The notes under the pieces: model-generated
Database searches by the model: none
Seen by the model: the letters and a program-made list of their open reading frames with translations, nothing else
Told to the model about the DNA's origin: nothing
Position numbers and translations under genes: made by a program
DNA from: Anopheles merus
Lineage: Eukaryota; Arthropoda; Insecta; Diptera; Culicidae
Assembly: GCF_017562075.2 (NCBI RefSeq)
Contig: NC_054085.1
Coordinates: forward strand, 35,172,039-35,236,038
Length of the DNA: 64,000 bases
Direction of reading: 5' to 3'
Shown here: in pieces, positions 38,258-50,772 of the stretch
Position numbering within the stretch: the stretch's first letter is position 1
Layout: each line of letters starts with the position of its first letter

Positions 38258-40764
38258 TGAAAAAACTATATCTCAGAACCATCTGCACAACCTGTTCCAC
38301 CAGCATTCCACCCTCTCCGAAGCTCTGCTCAGTAAACTTCGTACAGATAGCAGCCGGTTCTTCTGTTCGTGCAGCACAAACGTATCATTCCAAGCATACG
38401 CACAGGGGGGAATCCGATAGAGAAACATAGTTTTTCGTGCCTTCATAATTTTACGGCCACGCTTGTCGGACGCTATGAAACGCAAATGTCTCCATATAGT
38501 CGTGGGCGATCCGACTGATCGAAAAACTAAACGATGTTGTGGGTTTGAATGAAGCGCTTCTCATTAACCGAGCTTGGCGTGGTGATTTTGGCTTTGGTAC
38601 GTTCTCTACATCATTACGAAACACAATTTTAATTTATGTATGTCCCCAAACGGTCGTCTGTCGTTGACTCCGTCCGCCCCAAAACGGATAACCGGTATAG
38701 GCTATTGATTCACTCGGCGAACGAGTGGATTCGAGTGAAGAAATTTGCATCACAAATTATCAACCAGTTAACCGGTGCGATATGAGAACGGGTATTAATT
38801 TTAATTGCTAGAAAAGTGTTACATCATACGGATCTAACGAGCGATATGAATGTTTTTCAAAGAAAAAACATCAGTTTCCAATAACTTAGTTTCTATTAAG
38901 AGCATTTTTGGTGCCATGACCAGGATAAAACATGAAAATTGATGAATTTTCGGGTTTTAGTACACTTTTGTCGTTTTCTTGAAAATTATCATCACAACTT
39001 AACTAACTTAGAGCAAACTTGTGTCAATAGACGTATCCTAAAAGGATGACTCCACTTAAAACAACAAATTATTTATTAATGCCTGCAGACAGGCACACGA
39101 TGTGTCTTATTAACGGCCTACTGTCAGTCGTCGCTGTACTGTACACCATCGACTTTTTGACCCTCTTACTCCCCCCTGCCCAGTCAACTCGCACTCGCAG
39201 GGGGAGAGTACAAATATAACCTCATTTATTTCGATCCCATCCATCGTATCCTTCCGAAAGCCCCGGACGACACGGAGTGCCATAGGGATAGGGCAAAGGA
39301 AAAAGACAACAACACACGAACCCAAATAGAATCCTAAATAAATTACGGCCACCTTCACTGCTACTGCCTACACCTTTTGGAACATGTCCACCGAGAGCGC
39401 CATGCTGTAACTAACCAGGGGGGGTGAAAAAAGAAAAGATCCAGGTGATGGAGTTCCCTGACCGGCGCATTGCTTCTTAGTTGCCATTTTGCGCTTTTCT
39501 GCCCGACTGAGAACTGTCTAACGCCGAAAAGGCAAAAAACATGAGGGAAATCAAAACCACACTTATTACCAACAGGGCTAGGACATGTCATCGCAAGAGC
39601 TTGGCGTTCTGAATTTGTCCAATCAGTGGTACACGACCCGCCGGGGTCGTCATCATGAGCTTGTCCTCTTTGGAGCAAAAAATTCGTTCATCACACACAA
39701 ACGCACTTTGCGTGTATTCGTCATCAAAAAGGAAAAACAAAATTAAACACTTTACTGGCACGTAGCAAAAACTAGCAAGGACCAAACCGGTCGAGTATCT
39801 GGCCCACCCGGAAGTGCCAACCATCAATTAATCAAAAAGCTTCTCTTGCCACTCGAAACACACGACGAAATCGCTACACGGAGCTGGGAGGGTTTGGGAA
39901 AATGGATCGAGAGCCACAACTAGCTACAATTTGTAGGTCCTTTGTTATGGATCAAATCACAGAAGCGCACACACAGGCACACAGTACCTGTGTTTGGTAC
40001 ACTTACTCTGGGGCCTCCTCATGCAAAGAAATTAATCAAACCGTAATCGAACTACGTTGTGGAACGATTTTCGATCGGTCGAGCAAGTTTTGGTGGATAA
40101 TATATTTTTAGCTGTTGGTTTCCCTTTTGCTTTTTGCTCCGTACAGACGTAAGGAATGTTTCACCGCCGACTACAGCTTTTCTCCTTCCCCAGACCCCAG
40201 AGAACCACATGACTTCCCTTGCACTAAACGCATTTTCACAGCGTGAACGGGGGAAAAACGATTGTGGAGCAATTCCTGCTCTAACCCGCCCTCCCTACCT
40301 ACTACTGGTGGTATGTTTTTATTTATTGGATCCCGTCCCCGATATGTATTTCATTTCCTTTCGCTTGCCTCTTTTTCTAGAGGGTGGGGCTCTTACGCCT
40401 TGCTGGTGGAGGAGTTTTTCATCCTTGCGCTGTGTATTAGCCTGCGAACCGGAAAGCACGCACCGGAAACCGGAAACTCGTTTCGAACGTCCACCGCACG
40501 CAACACACGTTTGGTCGACCGGCTGCCCACCTTCTGAGATATATTATTACAACTCATTCATTCCAATCCAGCTTTCGGACGAATCGTGCTGCACACACAC
40601 ACGCGCACAATAGAGGGAGAAAAAATGGCGATCCAATTCTCCGTGGAGACGCATGGTTGCTTAAGGTAGAAGTACAAGCCTCCAAACCAAAAAATAAACA
40701 ACCTTCACCGTCCCCGAACCAGGTATCTTCTTGATGAAGAGACAAGAACAACTCTACATCAAAA

Positions 40765-40782
40765 CCTCCTCTTCCTCTTCCT
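40765..40782 (+). repeat. Pyrimidine tract of TCTTCC-like units
   Basis: Eighteen bases of pure C/T, reading as a purine AGGAAG repeat in the sm sense strand, where it could be a splicing-enhancer type sequence. Confidence 0.85.
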
Positions 40783-41025
40783 GTGCTGTGGGTGATGTGT
40801 GCTACTTGCGCATAACTATACAGACCAAAAAAAGGGACACGCTCGACCGGCGGATGTGTGTCCCGCAGTAACGAGATATGTGCGCCTACTTCCTGGCATT
40901 ACTGCCGTCCAAAGCCGCTGTCCATCCGGTAGATAAAACGGACCTCGTCGTGTCACAAAGGCCCGCACCGCGACGTACGACGATCAAGATCCACAAGGCG
41001 ACAAACAATACATACCTGGTTCGTG

Positions 41026-41041
41026 GAGAGAGAGAGAGAGA
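41026..41041 (+). repeat. (GA)8 tract
   Basis: Sixteen bases of GA followed by further purine-only sequence to about 41075, reading as a long pyrimidine tract in the minus strand. Confidence 0.95.
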
Positions 41042-41237
41042 AAAAAGAGAAGAGAGGAAAAAGAAAATGAGAAAAAATCCATTAGCAAATCTAGATTCAT
41101 TGCGCGGTGGGCAGACCAGAGGCCCGGGTTTTGTCCTAGTTTCTTTCAACTAGTGTGTATGTGCAATATCCTTTTTCCTTTTTCCATCCAAGCGACGTCC
41201 TGTGATCTCTTGCTGTGCGCGCTTTGTGCGAGTTGTG

Positions 41238-41249
41238 TTTTTTTTTTTT
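41238..41249 (+). repeat. T12 homopolymer
   Basis: Run of twelve T. Confidence 0.95.
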
Positions 41250-41958
41250 GTATCATGCAACCGTTTTTCATCTTACTTATGGGTGGTAGAGATTGAAGAG
41301 AAGACAAAAAAACGACTCCACCATAAAGCAAAGATGGTGGAATAAAGTATCCCACGAGCGCTTTCTGCACGTTGGGACAAGCGTGACAATAATAGAGCAA
41401 ACCAGAGCGAGCGCTTTGCTTTTTTACTGTCAAGGATGAGTTAATACCTTGATTACGTACCCAGGCTTCGGCCGCAGGATATCCTTGAATCCTCGGAGTG
41501 GATTCTTCACAACACAGGATAAATGCTATTCACGCAATGCTGCACGCGATTCACCGAAGGCGTTCTGCAATAGAGCAAGACATCATCGCACATCGACGAT
41601 GGACGCACGCACACGTAACAAATCAAATTTGTGTCAAACAGCGCTATATTCGTTTCACCAAACAACACACCACTCAAACTCAATCGTAATGGTTTCCGGG
41701 GCGTATGTGTCGCCGGCGCGCATATGCATGCATCCTAACCTTTCACCGACGGCATGTACACCCATCAATCGTGCGAAGCCTTTCAGCGGGAAATGCATAG
41801 ACGAGAACCTTTCCCTTTTACACAACGCTTGTCGTCGTCGTGCTGTACGTGAGCGGTTTACTCCAAGGGAGCAAAAAAGAGACATTCCAGCGTACCGAAA
41901 ACCGTACCGTCTCTATTTTTATTCACCAATCGTGTGTCGTAAGGACACACTCAACTCC

Positions 41959-41974
41959 ACACACACACACACAC
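41959..41974 (+). repeat. (AC)8 microsatellite
   Basis: Sixteen bases of AC repeat. Confidence 0.97.
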
Positions 41975-42647
41975 CTGTGCTGCTCATCCATCAAACGGAA
42001 GGCGATAAGAAGGCGTCGGGGTTCGTCGCCTGCTTTGTTCCCTTCACACCTGTCCGAGGTTCTACTTTCCAGCACGAATCCGATCACCTTCTCGTTTTAT
42101 TGTGTGTTGAGCTGACATGACGGGGCAAGAACGATGCATCGCATTTCCCAATACTGATACGGAATATCCTCACAGCAAGGGAAATGATGTCAAAGAAGGA
42201 GTTCTAAAGGAATCCTGCGAAGGGAAAAAAGTAGTCTCGTTTGCACTTTTCCAAGCTTTCCATCGATACATCAAGAACACCAACTATTGCTAACAATCCT
42301 GTTTCATCAAATTCTCATTGTTTCATTTGCGACGAATATTCAATTAAAGTTGCTCCCATTTTTTATTTGTTTTCCTCTTCAAATTTCCACCTTTTTGCTC
42401 CCTTCTATTTCCAATCAGGCTCTATTTTTATCTGCAAATTTACCTTCGCTTTTACCGGCAAGCAGAAAGACATTTCTTGAAACATGTTTTTCATCCTCCA
42501 AAGATACGATCAGACCCTGTATAAGAAGACAGGGGGAGGAGACCTGCTGCCAAAACCCTTCTGCATTACGCAATCGAATTTTAATTTTATGAAGATTGAA
42601 GCCCTTTTTTCTCTCCAACCTGGACGGTGGAAGCTAAAACAAACAAG

Positions 42648-42648
<1 letters not shown>

Positions 42649-42698
<50 letters not shown>
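42649..42698 (+). repeat. (TG)25 microsatellite
   Basis: Fifty bases of uninterrupted TG, the longest simple repeat in the window. On the smooth sense strand it reads (CA)25, the preferred ligand class of hnRNP L proteins. Confidence 0.99.
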
Positions 42699-42700
<2 letters not shown>

Positions 42701-43607
42701 AGCGATGTGTGCCATACGTACTATACAACGCATCCTCCCCGGTTTGAAACTCATTATGCTCAAACGATCAGAAACGAAACGTGCTTGTGTCAACAATCCA
42801 GTCCTACTTTTCTCTTTCAGCCCCACCACACTTACAGTTCGATTTTCTTTGATGAAATCCATCAAACGGTGGTGCCATGTTCTCTGGGTTAGAAATAAAA
42901 AACTCCGAGACCAACGATCGAGTGCATTGGTACGATGTTGGCTTGGGATTCGTTACGTTCGTTTCAGTACCTAGACAAGCGTTGTACACAGGAGGCGCAC
43001 ACCACTCACACACACGTTCTGCACTTTCATGTTTCATTTTCCACTCAACTGACCACATTTCTCCAGGTGGCGTGGCTGTGTGCTCGGTTTGTCTGCATTT
43101 TCGTGTCTAACCGGCACTGCTAGACGGCACACGATTTGATCCATTTTTTCAGACGGTTGGCAAAACATAAAATTGAAAGCTTCATTTTTGCATCAAGGTA
43201 CCAACCAACTAATCGCAGGTCGCCCTGCCGTGATCGATCAGTTTGGTTTTATTGTGTCATAAAAAAGGGGAAATTTTCTATTATTTTTTTCTACTGGTTG
43301 AATTTAACAAGAGCAAAAAATACAAATTTTATTTTTTGTAGCAGTTCTAAACTCTGTTGCGAATGAACGCAATTCAAATATTTGATTTAAAATTTATCAA
43401 CCTCCTGCTAAAATCTCCCTTCCCTTCCAACGAAAATAAGCTCCTTATCGAGATTGATTCGCTATTTTTCGCTGCTACACAGAGTCAGCACAATTTTTCA
43501 CCAGATAATAAATCCACTTGTACTACTTGCTCAAATTTCAACCATAAATCGATTTCCCGTTCGCAAGAAACCAAAATTTCTTATCGTTTCCAACAAAACA
43601 GTGCACG

Positions 43608-43625
43608 GCTGCTGCTGCTGCTGCT
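43608..43625 (+). repeat. (GCT)6 trinucleotide repeat
   Basis: Six GCT units; no recognisable coding frame around it. Confidence 0.93.
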
Positions 43626-43776
43626 ACTCGCTTGAGAGGAAATTCGTGACATTTTTTAAAGGCACTTCTCGTCAGGCCCAGCCACTTCGTAAAATAACAA
43701 GCGGCTGCAAAAAAGCACCACACCACAGCGACCGAAACACAGCTGCTTCTCATGCTTGTGGCTCATTAGGCGTTCA

Positions 43777-43791
43777 CGCGCGCGCGCGCGC
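43777..43791 (+). repeat. (CG)n tract
   Basis: Fifteen bases of alternating C and G, a second potential Z-DNA former. Confidence 0.95.
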
Positions 43792-45436
43792 TCCCCGCCG
43801 AACGGAAAGATGATTGACGTGATTGAGTGGATTAAACGGAAGTGAGCTGACAGAAGGATGCGGGAAAAGGGCAAGCAGTCGATCGTTTTGCACGATAACG
43901 GAGGCCTGAGCAGCATTTGTCAACACAACAAACTGTCGTTAAGGCTGAAAAATTGAGCTGGAAAAATGCAAAATTTAGAATCTACAAAAGGAAACATCTC
44001 AAGTGGATTTATCAGCAACACAGCATTTGAAAAACTACCTACAAAAACTGAAATTTAACTCTCTTAAAAGCCAAATTCCCTTTTATTCCATTCAACACTG
44101 GTACACTGCCACAGAACTAAAAGCATTTTCCAAGAAATCGCAAAAAAGTGGGTAGCTTGGCAAAAAAAAAAATAAAGAAAAACTCAACCCCCGGAATCAA
44201 TAGTTCCGGTAAGCCTCTCGCACTATCGTGTGCGGTAAATTTGGTTCTTAAATAAAATCGCCCCCTGGTTTAGGAGCGTTGGGGGGGCTTAAGAACGTTC
44301 GACAATGCCCGAGTTGCTGTGGCTAAGTTGTGCCGTGCCTTCCGGCTTTTCTTCCCATTTTCGTGTTCCAAAATTCAAAATGGTTGGGTAAAGGAAAGGA
44401 AAAAAAGGCGACTGTAATCATGTTACATGCAGCACTAACCATTCCGGGTAGATTAAGTTCACTTTTCACCGCCGCACCAGCACAGCCCCTTCCTCCCTGT
44501 ACGACGCTCACATCATGAACGTGAACGGTTCTTTATCGATATTCGTACGTTGAAATGAACAAGGCTAGCGCGCGTCGGGCAGGATTAGAACCCGAAACGC
44601 AGAGGGGAAAAAGCTCTCCCACCCCACAGAAACCGGAAGGACCGGGGTCCACCCCGAAGGATTAGCTGCCACGGCACAAAGAAAGAAGAACGTACACTCG
44701 TCCGTCGTTGATTCCCATTTCGCACGATGCTTGTTTGCCTCTTAGCTCGATATCTGGCCTGCTACACCCTTTTCTTCTTGGCTTTTCCTCGTTTTTCCGG
44801 TAGCCACGCTGTTGCGCCATTTTCTCTTGTTCGTGTGAAACCGTTCGATCAGTGGCAAAAATGAAGTAGCGAGAAGGGGGGGTTGAGAACCATTTCACGT
44901 GCGTGCGTGTGAAACGAGCGATTGCATTTTCCTCGTGTCTATTGAATTAAATGGGAAAACGTGTTCTTTTACCCCGTTGTGTCCTTAGCTTTCCACGAAC
45001 GGCCTGCTCTCTCAAGTGTTTTGCCCAGGCAGGCTGCAGCATTTAAGCACACAATTCAGGAAAAAAGGCTTATTTCAAACGCATTAATTCTTGGAAAGTG
45101 TGAAAACGTTTTATTCCCGTTTTGAGCGGGAACAAGTGCAAAATGGTTTCGTCCAAAGGAATGAAGAATATTTTAAACTGTTGTGTCTTCTTTCTGTATT
45201 CAACCCAACTCCTCTGTGCTGCTCTAAACATACAAGAGGCAAGGTGTCTGATAAGATTACGTAAAATAAATTGTGAATCTGATTTTCCAACACTAAGCCT
45301 TTTTATTGTACCTGTAATCCAACCGTAAACTCTACCGCAAACACAACAAGCTCCAGAGGACATAGAGGCGAAGCGGAATGATCGATGAGCTTTACAGCAA
45401 ACATGATCGATGGGGCTTTACCTTTTGTGCGTACAG

Positions 45437-45451
45437 ACACACACACACACA
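45437..45451 (+). repeat. (AC)n microsatellite
   Basis: Fifteen bases of AC repeat. Confidence 0.96.
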
Positions 45452-46922
45452 GTTGACAAAGCGGTCGTTTGATTTAATGCGCCGCGACCAATAAAATGAA
45501 CCACAAAAGCACCATTTTCTTTGCCACGAGCATCAAAGAACCCGAAACATGGTCTCGCGCTTTTGATTGAAACATAATCTTGTGCCAGTCGGTGCCCTTC
45601 CTTCGTCGAGTGCGTTTCACGTAATTGCCAAATAATGATATAGGCAATTAGCTGCCACCGAAGCCATCGCACGCGCGCGAGCGCGCCAGAAGTTTGCGGA
45701 CGATGGGCGGCAACAAACGCGAAAGCAAACCACCTGTGCTCGCCCTTTAACTGAGCGTGAAAGACGACATTCTTTGTGATTAAATGGTGCTTGAGAGCTG
45801 ATGGGAGAGGAAAAGTTCCTGCTGGGCCAGGAAGGATGACAAATATTCGACTCTCGGGAACGATGCGGAAAGACGAAAAAGCGGAAGTCTAACGTCGTGT
45901 TCGGAGGTATAAAAGGCATTCCTGACGATGATAATTTGACACAGTTTCATTTTGGGAGTTGAGGAAGAAATATTGGACACAAAGAAAACTTGTTCTTTTT
46001 CCAACATTGCTTATATAGGACTGGGAAACTTCTGAAACTTTTTTTTTATAACGAACGAGTATTCATTTATCACACACCCGACCTGTAACCGTTTAAGTTA
46101 ATGCCTAAAGCTTGCAACAATTCGCTTTGTGTTAGATTCAAAATGTCAAGCCCCGACTAGCAGGACCTTTGAATTCTTGAACTCCACTCAGACGGCTTCC
46201 GAAGACAAACCAAGGGGAAAACTCGGTGAGATATTTCCCTAATCAAATTCATCGCGGTAATAAATTGTTGGCAACAATCACACTTGTGCACACATCACAC
46301 CAAACGTCACGGATCACATATTCAAATTCATGACTCTTCGTCACACAGTTAGGTTAAGGTGCATTCGCTTGTAGCTCTCCAAGGAGTCTAGCGAAAGCCT
46401 TCTTCCTCCACATCTGATGCTTTCATGCTCGAAATGGAATCTTCCCACACCACATGAAACCGATCGCTCGTAACCGTGGCGGTGTGTAGTGAACCGTAAC
46501 AAACCGTCAATACCATCAAAGCGCATGAAGATGACACGAGCGAAGAAGCTCGAGAACGACGAGCCTGTGAGTCACGTAAGTTACTGCCCCTTCCATCAAG
46601 CGTTCTCGTCCGATAAAGCATCGGTGTGATCCAGTCCGACAGCATGCATGGAAGTTAATTGCATCCGTCACAAACGCTGACGACGATAGCACCCTTCGCC
46701 CCCTTTCCCAGTCGCGGCCAGTCACCGAAACGCTACGTTCCCCGAAAAGTGCATCTTCCAGCTGCATGCAACCCCAAAACCAAAAACCAAAACCATTACA
46801 AGCGTTGGCGGTTCCGCTTCACACAGCGTCCGAAAACTCCAAACAGTCGGTGTTTGTGTATGTTCTTCCGGTTCCGGGGCCGGACGAGACCACAGTTTCG
46901 CCAAACCTGACACCCTAACAGT

Positions 46923-46944
46923 TGCTGCTGATGCTGCTGCTGCT
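46923..46944 (+). repeat. Imperfect (TGC)n repeat
   Basis: TGC units interrupted once by a TGA unit. No coding frame recognised. Confidence 0.88.
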
Positions 46945-47928
46945 AGGTGTGTCCCACGGGTGTCCTTCGTGTGCGCATCGCATGTTCCTTCCAGATCCAA
47001 GCGGGCGTGTGGTTACTTCGGTGTTTGTTTGACCAGAACCTAGATGGGAGGTCTCGGAATTGGATTTACTGGGCAGCAGACATCCCCATGTGTGTGTATG
47101 TGACTGTGTTTGTAGTTGAATTCTATACAGCGTGTACGTGATGGGGAAATTCGATCACGCTTGATGATTGGTTGCAGGTTGAATGATAGGGATATAATTT
47201 ACGATTGAACACGAGAGCATCCCGAAACCAGTTTCGGTTCTTCGTTCTGGGTGGATGTATTTGATTCAAAGCGATGCTATCGATGTCCTCGCCATATTGA
47301 TTTAATAAAACTCCCAGACAGATGCGGGGATCAAACAGTTCTTCATAATGTTTTCGATTTAAGTTCAATTCATCACAAGATTCCAAATTCGAGTTCTGGA
47401 AGCATGTAATGAATTAGATGGAATCTTTATTTGGGGACATAGATATCTTGACAAAATTGAATTCAATCCAATAATAATACTCCTATAGCATATTGAAAAC
47501 TCAAGAATACACCATAGCATCTGTCAAGCACACAAGTCAACCTAGCGTTCCCAAGAGATTGATGACCTACCGTGTATCTTTCCCCCAAAATCTCATCCAA
47601 TTGGTCCAATAACATCTATCAGACGAATCATTAAACATCAAAACACACTTTAACATTTCTAACTCGATAGCTTCAACAATGCATTCTACACTTGTATCAA
47701 ATTTCCCGTACACTGCCACATTCGCGCCAACTTCGCATCGTCGGGGCGTCGCCCTGATGCCGAAGCCGATCATTACCTTCGCCGTTCGGCCGTTGTCTGC
47801 AGCGATTAGTCTCACTGCCAGGCACCATTAGCAGCGCAAAACACTCCATTTCCATCGACGCACCAAACACGCACACACACACAGCAAACTTTCACCATTT
47901 GCCATCGTGAGTGCCCAGACACGATCAT

Positions 47929-47950
47929 CGACCGAACGACCGAACGACCG
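47929..47950 (+). repeat. Short tandem repeat of unit CGACCGAA
   Basis: About 2.7 copies of an 8-base unit, the only tandem repeat with a unit longer than three bases that I noticed. Confidence 0.85.
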
Positions 47951-48973
47951 GACAGACAGCGGACAACATTCCACAAGATTTAACAAAACCAATTAATCCG
48001 TAACATAATGATAAGACCCACAGTGTTTGGAGTTTGTAGTTGAAGGATTCCATTCCCTGGTTCTTGCCGTACATCCCCCGCCGCACTCCTCTGCATCTGA
48101 AGAGGTTTAATCTTGCGTTTCTAATTATACCACACAACTCTCTAGGCAAGAAGACGGTTTTAATTACGGGCGAGGCGTGTATGTGCCCGTCGTGTTCAGA
48201 TACAACTTCTGCCGGAAGTAATACGATCCATTGGAACTGCGCGCATATGCACTTCCAAAGAGCCAAGTGTATCCTTTGAACGCGCGTTCTGACATGTTGG
48301 CGGAAAAATTGGTCTATTAAAGCCAATTCTACCGAAAGTCAGTGCAGTATCAGTTGCGCATAGCATTCGGCAACATACACGGCAAATAATCGTCCGATTC
48401 AACATCGAACATTAGCACGATCCTTGAAGATTTCAAATGCGGGAGTGAGAGGATACGATATTACTTCCAAAGATCCGGTTTCACCGACCAACCTATAAAG
48501 CCCGTCAGCAAATGTTACGTTCGATTGTATTTGCTCAAGTGGGAGACTCAGCAGCTCCAAAAATCCTTCCAACGCACCGGAGGCTCAAACACTCACAAGC
48601 GAACCTGAACAACGGTAACACACGTGCTCCAAAAGGACACAAAGCGCAAAGGGAAAAAAGGGTTGATACACACCTAGCGAGTGAGTGCGTGATTTATGCT
48701 GAGCGTTGGTGTCGCCTTGCTTTCCACTCTGTATAGCTTTCGGTAAATATTTGCCCTACCGGTTTTGACCCCGGCACCGAATGGGCAGCATTAACGGCAT
48801 CTCTCCGCCCTGATATACCCACCAACCTGAAAAGAGTGCGCGTGTGGAGCTCAACAACGAAGTCAAAGAGTAAACATACAACGACAATAGTCCACCATTT
48901 GCTGCGCTCCTGTGTGTGCTCTGCTAGCGGGTGTTGTGTTGGACGGTGTTGACTTCGTATAATGGTCCTTGCT

Positions 48974-48987
48974 CCCCCCCCCCCCCC
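48974..48987 (+). repeat. C14 homopolymer
   Basis: Run of fourteen C followed by AAAACGG. Confidence 0.95.
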
Positions 48988-50358
48988 AAAACGGACGATT
49001 CCAGCCGTCTCCTCTCCATTGTGGACCAGAACACGCACAGTAAACAGACACCGAACACCGAAGACGATAACCTAATCCGGATCCCCTCTATTGTTGGACG
49101 TTGGAAATGGGATGGGATTTGGCGGAAAATATGGCTTGTGACCATTCAGGCGGAGCGCCATTGACTGCCGGCTCTGTATCCGGATCAACCGAGGAGAAGG
49201 CGGGTCAAATGGGAATCGTTTGATCCACTTTCACAGTCGGTATCGAGTCATTGGTTTTTGGGTAGAAAGGCGGAAAAAGAATCCTTACCAAATCTACCAT
49301 CCTCATCAGACGGGTTGCTCAAACAAATCCGGACCCCTAATTTCGGAACCCAAATCGGTTGGGACCTTCTCTCAAGATGCTACAAAACAGATAGTTTTCG
49401 GCTTTTCGCAATGACCGACATCTTCATTTTTCAATCAATTCCAGACAATGTGCGCCACACACACAGTGAGGAAGATCAACTAGTTGGTTGAGGACGAATG
49501 CGGACACGGCTGACCAAACACAACCATGTCATGCTGTCCGAAACACCGGACACGATAGCTGAGCGGACAGTTCTGTGAGGCTAATTCACCATAACCACCT
49601 GCGCCCCCTCATACACAATATCCTTTCGAGCGAGCCAGTCATCGCCAGCAACATGTACACCACTGCAGAATCCATTCTCGGCGTAACATGGAAACGCTAG
49701 CACATACGACCTGGTCAAACAACCAAGCCCCGGTCGACCAAAATCACCGGTCAGGTCTTCCCGGGGTTTGGGAGCAGGCCCGTGAGATGCCTATGATGCC
49801 TTCCAAAACCGGAACACCTACGATACCATACAAAACGCATTAACCTTGATCGAATGCCTCCCGGTGTTGTGCCCAACGTTCCACCGGGTTTCGATGAGTT
49901 GCGTGACCGGCCCCAACAATTTTGTGCGCCATACACACCATCATATCCATATTTCGTGTTGTACCGAAACCCAACAAAAAACTGGTGCCCCTTTTGCCCC
50001 AGCCACCTGACATTACGGGGGCAAGGTTGTGCCATTTTTTTTCACTCGCTTCCAAGCACAATCTTTCAAAAAGGCTGATTCATCTCGCATAATTTGCTAA
50101 AGCGCAACCCTGCCGTGTGTTTCGGTGCCCTTTTCGGGACGTACGGGAAGAAGGTGTACGGAGAAGCACTTTAGAGCGCCTTTTGCTGGATCATGATATT
50201 CGGGCACCGGTTAATGGGGTTTTCTCGAATCATTCATACTAGAGGACGAGGTTCGAAGAGTAGGAAGGCTAGTTTTTCATGCAATCATTTCTGAAGCAAA
50301 CACACACGCACACACAACAACCACTGATGCTTGATTGTGATGATCTTAAATCAAATCA

Positions 50359-50772
50359 CTCGGCCGTTAGGCTTTGCCTACGAAATGGCCCATTTTCACA
50401 CGATTCAATTTTGGGACGCTCATGCAATCGAATAATGTACATCAAGAGAGTAAGCAAAAACACTAGAAGGGCATATTTTGGCAGAAAGTTGGCATCAAAA
50501 ACTTGTCGCACAAATCTGGCATACACAACAACAAGCGTGGAAATAGCAGTACCGCCTTCTAACGCAATCAAAAAGAGCCACACGAATATATTGCTTCTGG
50601 CAAACCGTAGAGTGTTTGGCAAACAAGCGTTCAAATTCAAATCTTTAGCTTCGCTTCGGAATGCTTTCAGAAACCGCAAACTAACCACGCAAGAAATAAA
50701 AAAAAATGATGCCAGTGCTAGAGATCTAAGTTGCAGCACGTAAAAAAGTGGGAAATAAATGTCGCTAGGCGT
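50359..50772 (-). other. Hydrophobic open frame, no clear start codon
   Basis: A stop-to-stop frame of about 138 codons reads DIYFPLFYVLQLRSLALAS near its start. It then has three hydrophobic stretches: FFFISCVVSLRFL, IFVWLFLIALEGG to TLVVVYARF, and YALLVFLLTLLMYII. The only early start is GTG; the first ATG lies late (MYIIRL). The pattern vaguely recalls insect chemoreceptor membrane segments, but I see no TYhhhhhQF-type tail or other family motif. A T-rich strand gives hydrophobic codons by default, so composition alone may explain it. A pseudogene fragment or chance are both possible. Confidence 0.15.

Larger units (their letters stand above)
34150..42648. other. Mostly non-coding, one small ORF candidate
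   Basis: Other than the 67-codon frame at 35.68 kb I see no gene. AT-rich segments lie at 37.2-37.45 and 38.7-39.1 kb. Purine tracts occur at 38.24 and 41.03 kb. The longest open frames of the window (36385-37029 minus, 41449-42120 plus) fall here and look like chance. Confidence 0.5.
42699..50358. other. Non-coding stretch, no gene recognised
   Basis: Microsatellites and homopolymers as listed. A plus-strand start-like segment at 46525-46575 (MKMTRAKKLENDEPVSH, phase 0) ends at a GTAAGT donor but has no supporting context. AT-rich DNA at 46.0-46.35 and 47.4-47.6 kb. Confidence 0.5.

Noticed and set aside
41449..42120. 223-codon plus ORF, the longest in the window
   Set aside because: It is not a recognisable protein, is rich in His/Thr/Arg from CA-type repeats, includes an AC microsatellite, and such lengths occur by chance in this much DNA.
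50279..50743. 154-codon plus ORF opposite the hydrophobic frame
   Set aside because: Begins in a CA repeat, basic and unstructured, no family; most likely the antisense shadow or chance.
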